Source: Acanthaster planci
Lineage: Eukaryota; Echinodermata; Asteroidea; Valvatida; Acanthasteridae
Direction: 5' to 3'
Length of the DNA stretch: 52,705 nucleotides
Assembly (NCBI RefSeq): GCF_001949145.1
Contig: NW_019091483.1
Location: 184,257-236,961 of the forward strand
Every line of letters begins with the position of its first letter. Positions within the stretch are counted from its first letter, which is position 1. Both the position numbers and the translations under genes were made by a program. Below, one piece after another: positions 26,701 through 41,700 of the stretch. The notes below the pieces were generated by a model. It saw nothing but the letters and a program-made list of their open reading frames with translations, did no database searches and was not told the origin of the DNA.

Positions 26701-29700
26701 TTCACTTTTCCTTTTCAAAAACGGCCCTAAATGGAACATGGATTTCATTTTACTGAATGGGAGGGGGGGGAATCTGATCAAAAGCCCATTAAATTTGTGT
26801 TTGGTTCCCCTCAACAGATTTGGCATGGATGTTCCTTGTTTTGGTTCCAGTTTTGTGTACAGTTCTAATGAAACACTTTGATAAGCCTTCCCTTTGACTG
26901 CTTCTTTAATGCACGTTTTTTTATTCCAATGTCAGATATGTCATTCAAACAATACACTGCAAATAATAAATGTGATTGTTTTGTTGCACCCAAGACACAA
27001 CTAAATTTTTCTCTTTCTTTTATCATTTGGGGCATTTTTTGTACAAAGGTGCAAAGGAGTACTGGGGGAAACAATACCAGATCATCAATTGTTCCTCTTG
27101 TTATCCTCTCCCTGACAAGTTTGGAGAAACATTTTCTGCCATTTCTCATGGGGTCAGGCGAAAACACGGTTCCTCTGGTTTCAGTGGACTGCAGATGAAC
27201 CGCAACAAAGAGGATAAACACTAAGGCGGGGACATTCCAACACGTCAAAAGTTGCGGCCACCTTTGGCCCAAGCGGGTTATTTTCGAATACCACAGGGCG
27301 TGCAGGGGCTGTCTCAGAATGACATCAGGAAATTAAAACAAAAGAGTGCCATGTTCCGTTTGAAAAAAAAAAAAAGAATTAAAAACCAAAAGCAAACTTC
27401 TTTACTGCAAAAAATCATGCAGCATTGAGCGAGATATTCTAAACAGTGACTGGGATCCACCTCACTAGTCTGCAACATTGTCTCCAACCTCCAGGTGAAA
27501 AAATGGAGACAATACGGACTCCTTGTTGCTTCCTTTTCCATCACTGCTTCCACTGCGACACGGATACAAACACTCTAACATTAATGGCATTTTTATTAAA
27601 AACTTACAGGTGACAGTGAATCCAAACCCACACTAGCTTTTAAACTCTGCAAAAAGGTACTGGATTTCATGTGAGCTGATTTCAAACCAACAGCAAGGGG
27701 GAGGATCACCTTTAAGAATTTTAACTTAAGCCTGGTCCCCACAAAAGGATTTCCCAGTGGGCTGAACTGCACTCTTGATTGAGGGTCAGCCATGGCTGGC
27801 GAGGGTCCCCGTGTCACGCCCCCGACCGTTGGTCGCTCTCGTGCTCACAGTGGTTAGCGACGCATCACTCTTCCACTTTGCATGTGGCAACACTTGTTTG
27901 TTCTTACACATGCCCAGGCCTCCTTTGCCATCTGAAATGCACAGCGATAAAGGGGCACTCTCAGGGTGGAAGTCTTTAAAAAACACTTGGCTAGGATCAA
28001 TCTGATGCTATCCACAGTAAAAAAAATTAAACTTTCAAACACAAACTGCACAAGATGAAATGAAAGAGTTTACACCTCATTTTCCTGAGGAAGACAAAAG
28101 GGACTGAAGTGATACCCTGGAACTACGGACAAGAAGAATGCAGCTTGGTTTCATTGAGAAAACATGCGACAAATATTATTTCATTAAGGGAAAGGAGCTA
28201 CACAAATGTTTTGCAGTCTCAAGGCTGATTCATTCCACTGAGGAAAAGGGAAAAGTGTTTACTATACAATTGCTACGCAACAAGTTCATCGTCACGCAAC
28301 TATTTTTTTCTCATTCAAGCTGGGATCACCTCCCACAAGGGAGAACAATCAGTAGCCACCATCATTCTGTGATGCTTGGTTGGATTCATCTGGCTGTCGA
28401 ACAAATGATGCAGAGCCATCAATTCATGAGCCCTCTGTGGGCACAGTTACATGTGTACCCTAATAATGGCTACACCAATTATGCATGCACCGCACAACTT
28501 TTGTCACGGATGGCAGACTTGTCAGCTTTGCATTTACCGGTCTGCAATGCAATTACCAACAACTTGGATCAGCTCATGACCAGTCGAAGGGGGAGGAAAG
28601 GGAAAGTTTCTCAACAAATCACTGCCAGGTTGAGTTGCTATTTTGCCCACTGCCCCCCAACCACCCCCAAAAAAAGACTGCATTGTGTTTTCTGGGTGCA
28701 TTTTCCAATTCATCCATCAGGTTTCATTCATGCAAGGCATGTCAACCTCCCTGCACAGGAAGCAAAAATTGTCAGAACCATATGAGCGTCGGATATCATC
28801 CATGTGAAATTGCCTGCAAATGTATTGGATTATCCCATACAAACAGATGGGATTGTTTGGAGGTCCCAAAGATCAGACAAGGGAGAACTTTCTCACCGGG
28901 TAAACACTATGGTGGTGGATTTTTTTTTCTTAAAAAGACCACACTCCCCTGACAATCAAACTGGTTATCTCGTATCTGTACTGTGGCTTTAGAATGCAAC
29001 CACCAAGTTGCTATGATGACAGCCCAGGGATGAAAGCAATGTATGAGCCGCCAAACAGACAAAACTTTTCCTCGAAAAATCTTCATCTGCTCACAATCAA
29101 TCAACACTTTTGTGCACAATGGCACATAAACTCGTGACAAATTTTTTGCTGCATGTGTAGGGATTTCACATTTCCAAAAAACACCAAACCAAATTAATCA
29201 CCATCTGGAGGCAAATCAGTTGACACTGTAGAATGAAGCAGAGTATCAGGAGTTTATGTGTCATGATAAGGCATAGGCACATTCAGCAAAGGTGACAACC
29301 ACAAAATGAATCTTCCTCCACTGGCTTTCCTATTAAACATGTAAAGATCGAAAAAGTGGTTTAACCTCTGACATTCGACTGGGGATGTGTCAAGCATCTG
29401 CCACAAAAGCCGACCACAGACAAGTTGCACACAACTATCATATTTCAAATGGAATCAACTGCAGGAAAAGCAGAGTCGCTGTTACACTGATGTATTACAT
29501 CATACCAGGAAACATGGGGGGTGACCACTGCATTGCAGTGTAATGCACAACGCTTGGTGCGCTGCATGTTCTACCGCTACATGTACCAATTATTTCAAAC
29601 CTCCTTCGCAAAGACGCCTTCTGCACAAGGTTGTATGTGCAAGTTTGCATTTAACATATCAAATGTATGACATGTATTACACATTTTATTACATGCACCT

Positions 29701-32700
29701 GCTGACCATTTGGGCCGAAGCTCCCTTTCAACTGCACATGTACATGTGCCAAAAATGGGGGGGGGGGAAATTGAAACAGTGTTTGATATGTAACAGTTAC
29801 TTCTTTCCAACACTTTTCCCACATCATCCAGTGTTGCCTTTGGCACCCCATACTCCAGACACACATGCCCAGAAGGATTTTTCTCTGGTGATACCAAAAC
29901 CATCCATGGCAAAAAAAAAACCCAACCGGAACGCAGCTGCCAGGTTTGGGACCACTTGCAAGTTCAAGGATTCACCCAGCACAAGGCATGGGATTGTTCC
30001 AGGAGCGGGGGCCCTTGTGTCAGTGGATCTTTGTTTGAAGTTGATGAGCCATGCAGACATCCACGACCCTCTCCTCTCCCTCCACCCCCCCCTCAAAAAA
30101 GGTCCACACGTAGCCTACAATATGTTCGTGTTGATGTCTTTCTTTTAACAGAAGCGTGCTTCAGAGAGTGGGAGGAGAAATCAGGGGTTTGTTGAACAGC
30201 TTACCATAAGGAAAAACATTTTGTTATTACCTGCTGTTATTTTGTTGAGGCCTCTTGTCATACCACCCATACGTGTACATCACAGCTTGTTAACTGAAGT
30301 AACAGCACTGAGCACCTGGCTTTCAAAGCCTTTCAAGCAGGCCGAATCTCCCTATGCTATGCATGTATGCACCGGACGCATGTTGTGCCCATGTTACACT
30401 CACAAGGATACTTCACTGATGCCAGCATACTATCGGTAAAACAAATGTTCAATCAGAATGGCATCTGAAGAATATTATTCGTATTGGTTTCTTTGGGCTA
30501 GAATGCAACACGTCATGATAGCAAAAAGCCACTCTGGAAGCATTCACTTCCAGCATGCTTCGCTACATGTACATGGCTCTGTGTTCTGAAAAAACTGAAA
30601 GAGGTGGCACATTATGGCTCATCGCATTACACAACGTAAAACTATTATTATCAATAACGATTCTTTCATCTTCCGAATTGAAATGGGCCAGGAGAAACCC
30701 CCACGACTCCCGATTTCAGTTTTTATTACCTTCACCACAGGCCCAGAGTTCCACTTTTATTACTCCTCAAGGATTTTCACTTCCTACTGGAATTACTAGT
30801 AGTTTCCCAATTCCTAAATGGTTCTCACAAGAGCATATTACTCCCGGCATACAAGTCTGTTTATCGACCTTAGCACCACAACTTGGAAAATGGCTTATAT
30901 AAATTTTGAACGACCTAAAGGGTCTTCCATGTCTCTTCAGTTGCAAGCACTCCTTGATTTTGCAATCTACAAAAACTACATTGGAGAAAGCAGCGAAAAG
31001 TTAAAGCTAGACTAACTAGAGGTACACTCTCTTAAGCTAATCAACCCATCAGAGTGTCCAACTGAGTAATACAATTCAAATGCTGATGTTCACTTCAAAA
31101 AACTGAAGACCCTGCACTTTTTCAATACATGTACATGTCCCATTCCCAAATTGCTGCAGACTGTTTCCACAGGACAGGCCTCCAACTCCAACCTGTGTAA
31201 AATTATGTTCCACACTGCTCTGTTAACCCACTGGCCCTGATGCATTACGTCTAGACTTGGCAATGGTCACCAACAAGAATGAAAGCCATGCCAAGATTAT
31301 CCTCCCTCTTCTCCCCCCCCCCTGTTTTTATTGCTGTCGTATCTCAACCAAGATTCCATTCTGGTGAGTCTGCCTTCAAGAAGTGACAGGCTAAGAGGAA
31401 TAATAACAAGGCGCAGAGACAGTGCCAGATAGTTGCCAGTGTTAAAGCAGATTCTTCTCAGCTTGCATCGGCAAAAAAATTAACCCTTACCCTACACAGT
31501 ACTACAAATTACTAGTTGTAGTAAAATGTAGTATTCAGTCCTGCCGCTTGTAAGAGGATGCGATCTTATTGTTCTCTGAAGCCATGAGATAAAATAAAAA
31601 AGGCAATGTACCATACAGTGCTTTGGCACTATGAATGCATGACCTTATTGTTCTCTGTACAAGTACATGTAACAATGGAAGTAACCTAGCCAGAAGTAGT
31701 AATCTGTAGTGCTAGGTCCTTCAGGCTCAGACTATTACTTAGTATTTTGTAGTACTCTGTAGTTTCAGCCAAACAATATGCTTGGCGGTTAGGGGGAACC
31801 ACCAATCCACTGCTACAGACTTCAGCTCTCAAATGTCAGAAACCTGGTGTCAAAATGTAGTTTTTTAGTTGTGCACAATCTGAAGACAAAACAAAACTTC
31901 CATACAACATACGGTAGGTCAGATGAGAACTTGTGGTTCAAATGATATTACCACAGTAATACAAAACACAGATGGGGCCATGCTTCATTGTGCACAACAC
32001 TATGATCACTGCTAGCAAAATATACAACAAATCACTGTGGGTTTCCAATTTAAATGCGGGCCACTCTGACAATTCCAAAGCTTGCAAGGGGTGCACAAAG
32101 GACGTGAACTGTTCTTCCTAGCCTCAGCTGACAGTACAAATGCATTCTCTGATATCTCAGAAACCATTATCCTCATCACCAGGAAGAGCTTTCTCGTGTT
32201 GGGACCGGACACAAATTTTCAGCCCCGCACTACCGTTCCTTTAAAATTTATCGTGACATGGACGAATGCAGGGAATGCTGGCTGTCCGCATTACCCAATC
32301 ATATCTATCAGTTTCCGACTGATGTCACCCACAAGCGACTTGGATCAGCTTTCCATGCATGATTCAATTCTGCCTCTTGGGTAGGTACGTAATCAATGAC
32401 AATTTGCACCGTCAACAAACTGAACTTCTGCAGAGTGTCAGTGTCACAGCGGAAATGCTGTCCACTTCACATGAGAGTTTGAAGGTGGCTGGACAAATGC
32501 GTAAAGCATCTATTGTCTCCCAGAAACAATAGCCGCCCTACACTGGAGTTCAGAATACTTTTTGGCAGCTCTTGCTGGGAAAGAAAAGGTCCCCTTTTTC
32601 AAACTTGAGTGTCGAAATCCCAAGACTGGGTAGCTAGAAATCCAGCCGAACATTCAAACGGCTAGGATATTCCATCCAATGCATTACCCTATTGACAGAA

Positions 32701-35700
32701 CAGAAAATCCAGACATCTCCAGTCAAGTGCGCAGACACTGCTGAAATTTATTCACCAGCTTGACAACCATTTAAAACTATATTTTGCATCAAATGGCAAA
32801 GTCAACACCCATCTTATTTTACTTGGGCCACACTCACGGCAATTTTTCTTCATAATTCTGAAGTTGCCCCCCTTTCCTCCAACTGTTACTTATGGCTATC
32901 AGTGAGCAGGGTTTTTTTTTTCTTCATGCTCTTTCTTCTTCTGAGACAGAAACCCAGCCTAATAAATCTTGGCAAACTTCTGTATATATGTATCGTGGGA
33001 GAGTTGGCTGAGCTGATGGTAAACTTGAAAAAAGACCCACAATCCTCGGGTCACTAAATTTATCTAGGACCACAGCCGTTCCATATGACAAAGTCGGCCA
33101 TAAATTAACGCCAAAAAATGCCCGGAATGGTCCGTTGCTGGTAATTGGACAACAGCAAGTGATGGGACCTCGAATGATGAATCGGGAAGCAGCTACAGGA
33201 TGTGACCATTGATAAATTGGGGGAAATACTCTGTGAGAAAAATGCAATAGTTTTGCAATAAAATGAAAGTTGTTTTAGGCATTAGGCTAATGTCATCTTA
33301 AACAACAGTGGAAAAAGTTGTCAATCACGTCCTAGTTGAGGGAGGAAGGACAGGGGATATCCCTTATTTTACTTTGTACATAATTTCACTATCTATATTT
33401 ATGCAGCCAATTTTTTTATTGAGAGTTCCTTATAGCTTTTCCTACACGTACCCCTTAAGTAATATGATGTTTTGATTAAAACATTAATATTAGAACTGAC
33501 ACAGCACTTTATTTCAACTATTCATGAATCTCTGTTCACTTTGACCTTTTCAGAACCCTGCAACATTGTCCATGTTGAATCAACCCAACAATCCAGACAT
33601 TTCTGCTTAGAACCATCCTGAATCCTGCACAATAATCTACGGTACAGGGACCTGTGGACACGTTCACTAACCTCCAAGTTCCAAGGAGTATCAAGCTTCA
33701 TAAACACACACCATCAGGGAAACAAAGGCTGGGCTCTTAAATCCTTCCTACATCCTGCAAATCCCTCCAAACCTACCGTGGATTTTGAAAACTGGAAAGG
33801 GTTATAGGAAATTAACATGCTCTTAAATTTGTCGGTGTTGTCTATGTACGACAGCCTTCTTCTCAAAGACACCATGCAGACAGAGAATTCAATGTATCAA
33901 ACCGACAAAACAGAGAAGGCACAGTAATTCTGCCTCCGAAAGTCAACTTGGTTCCCTTGTTTGCTCCAAAACTAACCTCTCTGCCCCCTGAGATCATGTG
34001 AACAGTAATGTGAGTTGATGCATCTAGCAGATCCCAGCATTAGGGCCAACAGAAAGAAAAAAATGGCAAAATAACGACTTCCTCTTGTTGACAGCCTCTC
34101 CCCCAGAGCACCCCATGATTTGCTATTAATTACAAGGGGGACCAGGCTGAATAGGGAAACTGGATGCTGAAAAGCAGGCCTACTCAGAGATGTAATGCGG
34201 AAGTCGGCGCTCCAGAGAGCCAACACGCAACATCCTGCATAGCTGCATGTTCACGCACATAGATGGTTGTGACAATGAACATGGTCCAGTTTATCAGTCC
34301 CTTGTCAAAGATCCAACTTCCTTCTGATCATTTTAACGAAACCACTAGCAATATGATACTTTCCCAGATAGTCAGCCCAGACTCTGACACTGACAAGTGT
34401 CAAAGTACATTTTCCTGGAAAAATGTTCTATATAAAAATATTCCTAGAGGACTAATTAGTTTAATTTCGTAGATGTACATGTAACTGCCTAAATGGCACA
34501 CAGGATTTTGCCATGAAGTCTGGCCGTTTGATTATTTTAACAAAAGCCTCTGGCAATATGACACTTTCCCTAATAGTTGGCCTACACTCTCCAACAGGTA
34601 TTTCAATTTTTTCCAATTAAAAACATTTTCCAATTAAAAAGTTCTTTAAAAATTTGTAGAGGACTAATTAGGTTAATTTCGTAGATATAACCACCTACAT
34701 GTACATGGCACGTAGGAGTTTGCCAGGAAGTGTGAGATATATTGTCGATGTTGTCACTAAGTGACAAAAACCTGGAAAATCGATAAGTTTTGATCTAGAG
34801 TTTGTCATGCTCTTTCAGTACAATTGATTCAAACAACAAGTTGGCACAAATTTCAATGCAAAATGTTGTTTACTCTCATATTAATCGTAAACTTGGGACA
34901 GTTTTGATGCAAAATGTGGTTTAGTCTCACGCTAATCATAAACACACATCTGACAAAAAAGCTGTCACACTTTGCTGTATTCAAGAAGTGACAAAAAGTC
35001 ACCTCGTTAGCAGAGCAAAACAGAGACACTACAAGATTCTGTATGAATCAGGATGCAAGTGTATGCACAATGCTCAACACAATTTCACCAATTTTTTCAT
35101 GTGCTTGTTTTCACAAAGTGGCAGAAAGTATAAAAATATGTAAAGCAAAGTCATCATGCTCCTTAACAGTTGTGTTTTTCTTAGGGTAGACATGGCATGC
35201 CCTTATCCTAAATAAAATTGGTAATAACATTATAGTGAAATTTCAAGTAGTCTTAATTACATAACTGGTATGTTTACATACAAAGTGCAACAACATTGAG
35301 GTCTGAGGTCAACAAATAAAGAATGATGCAAACAAAAATACAATCCATTCAGGGAGACAATTAAGGAAGTCCTGTGACAATGTTGTCCGGTATGCCCGGA
35401 TGCAGGGTGTTTTTACAGCTCAGCTGGGCGAAGAAAATCATGGCAATAGGTCACCACGCCTAAAACTGAACCACCACCAGAGGTTGCCAACAATGCATAT
35501 TCCGGGTTGGTTGCACTTGGTTGCTCGGATCAACTGGACATCTCTTTCACATGACTGGGCAGAGAAACCTGTTTGTTTCAATCTGTGTTACCAGTAGGAC
35601 TTCAGTGTTTTTCAAACAGTTGTGGCTGATGTTGTGTGAGAAAGATCTGATAATAAGATCTCACCAGGGTTTTTGTTAGTTTGTTGGGAGAGGCAAATGC

Positions 35701-38700
35701 TACAAAATAGATCAGCAACTTCCAGTAAAAACTTCTACTGGGATTTTTCTTATCTAGTCACTGTTATTATCTTAGTTTATACTTCAACAAGTTTATACTG
35801 CAACTAAGAAAACCGAATGATGGGTAGAACCAAGTAAGGAAGGACCACAATAATGATACAAAAAGCAACAGCCCTGTCAAAACTGAATCTACAAAAAGAG
35901 GTGGTGGTGGAAAAATTGCAGAAAAAATGGCTTCAGTGACCAAGGATATAACAACAATGATGTCTGAAAGACATTTACTAAAGCAAGTGCACTTCCAGTT
36001 TAACCACAACCGAGTGGTTTCATTTTGAAAGTAAATATTACAATCACGAAAGATATTTAAAACAACATTAAGCACGGACTACAATGGATGTGTGCTAAAG
36101 ACTGACAACGAATGAATAAGTTGTTTCGTGGCTGGAACACTTTGACAAAATTCCTGCAGTGAAGTCTGCCATACAGACTTAGACTTCTATGCCAATTCGA
36201 AAATGCAGTCATTGGGATTTACACACACTGAAATTCAAGGAAAATTCATTTCCTTTGGCTTAGCAAATGACTCTCTAAGCAGAGCAACCAGGTGCTCAGC
36301 ACTTAAATAAACTTTGCCATGTTTCCCTTTTAATATACAGCCTTAAACAGTTGGTGGGCAACTTGACTCACTTCCATACAGACTGGTATGTTTCACTGGC
36401 ATCACGCTGGGTCTTCAGACTTCAACTTAAAGGGTACAGGGAAGGCCTTCCAAGTCCTATGACCCCCCAAGAATCCTATCACGCAAACACTGTATGTCAG
36501 AGTAGGAGATTTTATAGCTGTGGCTTCACTTTCTGCTGTTTGATCACTGGGCATAGCCACAGCCACACACAGCAAGGCCTTTGATTAGACAGAGTGTATC
36601 ACCTACATGTACTGTACATGTACAGTACAAAGGGCTAATATACAATGTAGTCTGGTGCCTGCAACACCAAGTTCTATGACTTCAATAATCTCTATAACAC
36701 ATACTCTAGGAACTTGACAATTATTGCCACAGGTTGAAAGCTACATGTACATATACCGGTACCTGAATTCCCAACAGTAATCTTTCATACCTGTGTCCTG
36801 GAAACCAAGCTGTAAGAATAATAAAGACATTAGCTTTTTACCTGAATCGGACAATTTCTTTTCTAAATCGAATGGTTAGCCCATGAAAATTTGTAACCTT
36901 GTTCTTAAAAAAAATTTAAAACATCAAAAAAGGTATTTCCTTTAAAGCATACCCCAAAATCTAATTTGAGCTCAGCACGAGTCCAATGACCCAGAGTTGG
37001 TATCCTTAAAACTCCACGATCAGCATAACCCAAGGTGCAAGCTGTTTCTAGTACAACTGCTGGGCTTTCCTGACCTCCAACAATGTGACCACTCCATCTG
37101 CTGCGGCGTCAGCAATCAGAATGGACTCAGTGGCCTTATTCCACTACAACAAGCGCATTAGACAGGATAAATGGTACATTGTGGGCATTTAGCCCAGGAA
37201 CAAAAACAAGGATGTTTTTTTGAGGATGTGCCTATCATTGACAAACAACTGATTGGCCACAAGGGCATGGCTGTATTTAAAAAATGCAATCTGGTTAAAA
37301 TTCATGGGAAATGCATTTGGCCTACGTTCCACTGCACAGTAACACTTTGCCACAAATCTCTGACACTTTCATCGAAATACAGGCACACTCAGAAGTATTG
37401 AAGGAAAGTTTTCCAACACACAGGAGTAACAATTAAAACCCACAAGGAACTTTAGAAAATTTGAAGGTTTTGCAAGTTAGAAAAAACAGCCTGGCCTCTA
37501 CCACTTTGTGCATAATACTTGATGGCCCCCCTGGGAGTTGAAAAGCCAGGACTGTACAACGGAAAAGAATAGGGATAGATTTGGTGTAAAGAAGAATCCT
37601 GGCAAAAATATATTAAGAAGAATAAATATGATGTGAACTACATGTAGTGTTCGTGTTGCTTCATTCAAATTTGTGAACATCATTTTGCAGACAAAAGGTT
37701 TCAACCTGTTGGCTTGACATTTCAACATGTAAAATCAGCCACAACTGCTTTCATCACCAACTGCTGGCAATTAAAATGCCTCACCCATCGTGGAGGGCAG
37801 TCAAGTTGACCAATCACCAGCGGTCTTTCAAAACAATCAACCAATACAATTTATAGGCAGACTGAAGAAAAAAAATTGTCCTTCACAAAATAAAGGCTTG
37901 AAGAGTTGGATAAAGGTGCCTGTTGCTGGGCAAATTTGCAGTGAACTCGCCTGAATGCGCCACTTTTGTGAGAGGTTATTTAATTGGCCCAAGGGGGGCT
38001 CCCATGGTGAAAAGGGAGGGAGGTAAGCACCCCATTGTGTGACAAATCAGACCCACTGTACATGCAAGTCTGCGCTTCAAGGGTCACATAACAAAAAAAC
38101 GGTATGAGTTTGGCTGCAAGGATATTAAAAACTCTTTATGCTGCATGCAACACTGAACTGCTATAACAATTTTCTTTGAGGATTGTATGGCCTTGAGACT
38201 CTACCTGCTGCACAGGTAAATCCAAGCATTTGTTCAACAAAAAATCTGCTAGCAAGGTTACTCAAATAATATGGACCAACCACAAGGTACTCCAGTGGGT
38301 AACGGCAGACTACAACTGCATCAGGAAAGGTCAAACCTCGAGTTCAATCCACTGGCTGGTCCCATCTGACACAAGGTTGGCAGCTACACCCTGAAACTTG
38401 GGATTCAGTTTGACTGTTCTTTATCACTGCAGACATGCCTGTAAAGCATGTCAAACACTGGGTCAAACCCATTAAAAGCCCAGGTAAAGATACACTATCA
38501 AACTAATTTATGCAAGGTCAGGTCAAAGCATGTAAGAGCAGAAACTACTGACTGATGAGTAGCATTGATAATATGTAACAGTAGAGTGCATAACACAAAA
38601 GAGAATTTCCTGTAACAATTTTGAATACATGATGAAATGTAACACAACACAAATATTCATGTAAGCAAATTCAAGCACACAAACGCTCCTTACACTTGAA

Positions 38701-41700
38701 AAAGAGAGGAAATATAGACCATCTTTTTAAAAAAAAAAAAAAGGAAATATCAAACTGGGTAATTAGAGATTTGAAGTCGGAGGGTCAAACAACGCATTCC
38801 AACTTACTTTTGAGTAAACCACAGTCAGGTGGATTAGCTGTTGCTGTATCGTTTAACAAGCCTAGCACCAGCACCCAATAATTATCTCCAGAACTGCCAG
38901 ATCCGTTTCAATCAAATGCGCGAGTTGAGGAAGTCAAACTAGACCTAAAATGTCTCGTCCCAATCAATATGTGATTCAACACCTTTCACTCATTTCAAAG
39001 TTCCCTGTCTTCATGTGATGAGTGAGCGCTGAAATCATTAGTGCAGCCTCATAATTATATCAGTGCATGAAATGGGAAATGGTGCTGCACCTGTCTCTCA
39101 CCAAGTGCATGTACTAGTATTACATCCCAAACAAATAAGGCACAAAATACTTGCCAATATAAACTAATTCCTCGAGGGTTTTTGTTACGGGATATTTTAG
39201 CATGAGTAATGGGGCAGTCTGAACATAATATCAATGTGTGACTCATTTAACTCGTGTCCAGTGGCACAACTTAGGAGAGGCATTGACAGCACAGCCTTCT
39301 CCCTTCCCCCCCTCCTCCCTCACCCCCCCCCCTCAGAAATTAGAGGAGTGGAAAAATCTGGGAAAAATCTGGCGGTAGTCCACCTTGGTCAGTGTTTTAA
39401 CTGTGACCAAATCCACTGAATGCTCTTGCCAAAATATAAGTCCCTCCAAGTGCCCCCCCCTACAAAATGTACCTCATTTTAATACGTCTGTGCTCTAGTT
39501 GTTTGTGATGTTTACTAAGACCTTTCCTGAATCCTGCAATATTCACCACAGCATGGGAACCCAATGGCATTTAGTGTGTTTCAACCTTCAAGAGATATAA
39601 GAGCCACCTCATGCAAGGTAATACCCTGACAGGCAACTAGCTACATCTAGCAAGATTCGCCAACATGAAAGGGTCTAGTAGGGGTGGGGATTATTATCAT
39701 TATAATTAACTGTGTGCTGTGTCTGCAGCTTCAGCACTACTGTCTTCCTGGAGCCAAGAGAATGTTGCGTTGTGGGTGCACTTGAAGAAATACAACTGTA
39801 ACCAAACGTGCAGATTCAAATTAAACTGCCAAAGATCTGCACAAGTTTTTCCAAGGCTCTCAGAAAGCACTGAGTGAGCAGATACGTACTACAGTATCAA
39901 CAACATCACCTCTCGGTGAAGGGCAAAGCCCTGTTTATTAACCCCCAACTTAGAGGTACTTCAAAGCCCCCTTCAGAGTTTGAGATGACTCTGAAAGACC
40001 AAAGAAGACAAAGCCCAGCCCACGGTGTTACTTCTGTAATTTTTTAAAGTTTGACAGACAGGCGTACTTACTGGCACTGAGATACACTGCCGGGGATGGT
40101 CACGCATGCACCACCATTGAGGCAGGTGTCGGGTCCACAGGAAGCTGCAAAGAAGAAAAAAAAAGTTATGAAAGTTCAAGTTGGTGACCAAAACTGCAGC
40201 TCTGAAAAAGATTAATAAATCAGCCGATTTGGGGGATATTGGGCAAACAACTGGTTTGGATCAGAGCAAATTGACTGAGCCTGGATTTTGTTCCCGACAC
40301 CTCTGGACTGGAGTCCTGACAAAGCCACTCCCAAGGTAAAGTAACAGAGACTTATGTGAGGGAAACTAGTGCTGTTTGTCAGTCAGCAGCTATTGGATAA
40401 CTTAAGCCGTGTTCCCATTGGACTTTTTCTTCCATGGGCGTGTGGAAATTTGCCGTGACATTCCTTCGTGTCAATCTATCGCACATTCCCACGTGGATTT
40501 TTTTTAACTGTAACGGAATGTTTATTCGCTGTGTTAGGCCTAATAGGACCAGCTGATTACATTGCCTACGCTGTACAAATCAGGCCTCGAAATAGTACTA
40601 GCCCGGCGTACAAATTCTAGCGAAAAATGCTCCGGACTACCTAAACTTGGTTCCTTGGTTGCGCAGTGGGCTAGGGAAAAATTCAGAATAAGCCTACCTG
40701 TTAAAACTTAGATCAAAATATATAATGCTTGTTGTGATAATAAATACAAGATCGCAAAAACTGAGTTGTTGTGGATGTGTTTTTGAAACGTGATGCTCGC
40801 GCGCGACAGGGTGATAAGCGACCATGAATGCCATGAACAGAGTAGACAGGTGGGTTGTAGTACTGGTATAGCGTAGCTCATGGTACGGCGCGTCGTTCCA
40901 CTTTTTAGGCCACTTCTGCTTCCAACTACATGCCTCAAAAAATAGTATCGGAAGGGGGCAAAAAGTAAGGGTCGGTCGGGAAACCGAAAACAGAAGTATT
41001 TTTTTGAGGGAGGGGGGCCTCATCAATTTGTCTGACCTTAACTGACCACGGCTAGCTATACTGGGCATTGCAAAAGTCCTTGAAAGCATTTGATACGAAG
41101 TATACACAAAGACGTGTGCAAACAGCACCCTCTTCTGATTGGAAAAATGCTTCTCTCATTCACCACGCACGTGCGGAGGTCAGAAAGTAAGCAAACGTAA
41201 GCAACCCAAATGAGAGGAAAGATAGAGCAAAGATATGATTTTGATCCCGGCTCTGTGACCAATGACTCCAGCGACTTTTAACTAACAGACATGCCTCTTT
41301 ATTTATTTATACCATGAGCCTTTTATTTTCCAAAATGTCAAATTCTGCATTGGTAAGCTGATAACAAACTTCAGGTTTTTAACATTTCTTTATATACGGG
41401 CTAGTAAAACTCCAAACAGGCTGGTAAAATATCCACTGATCCAAAGAAAAAAAGTTAGCGCAAGGCCTGCAAATCATGACAAAATCAGCAAACTCTGCCA
41501 CAAAGACGATGAACCCCTACAGGAAAAGCCCCGTACACAAGGTGTGTATACATGTAGCTTTATCCGGGCACACTTCACTGTGTGTGTGCGCAGCATTCTG
41601 CTGTACTGTACGCACAGAGCTGGAGACTGGGAACCACAACCATTTTCGCATGTCTACTATCGATCTCTGTGTAGGCAGTAGTCTGGTTTTTATGTTCAGC

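Larger units (their letters stand above)
12183..40071 (-). other. Notch intron 2 (27.9 kb), no supportable gene inside
   Basis: Runs from the exon 2 donor (CA|GTAAGT) to the exon 3 acceptor (CTCATAG) and takes up just over half of the window. Its ORFs (the longest about 215 codons, at 28138-28785) show no recognisable domain or conserved composition and are treated as chance. It holds most of the TACATGTA motifs, two tandem duplications (34.3-34.7 and 34.86-34.94 kb), a CA repeat (21881-21900), many G/C homopolymer runs and a weak tRNA-like stretch near 38.3 kb. Patches near 17.9-18.2, 18.8-19.1 and 20.9-21.1 kb have less intron-like composition with transcription-factor-type words and could be enhancers; that is inference. 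No reverse transcriptase or transposase fragment was recognised. Confidence 0.85.

Noticed and set aside
28138-28785. 215-codon plus-strand ORF in intron 2
   Set aside because: Translation shows no family features and the composition matches surrounding intron; no upstream promoter or neighbouring exon was found.
29543-30148. 201-codon plus-strand ORF in intron 2
   Set aside because: Crosses homopolymer G and A runs and shows no domain; treated as chance.
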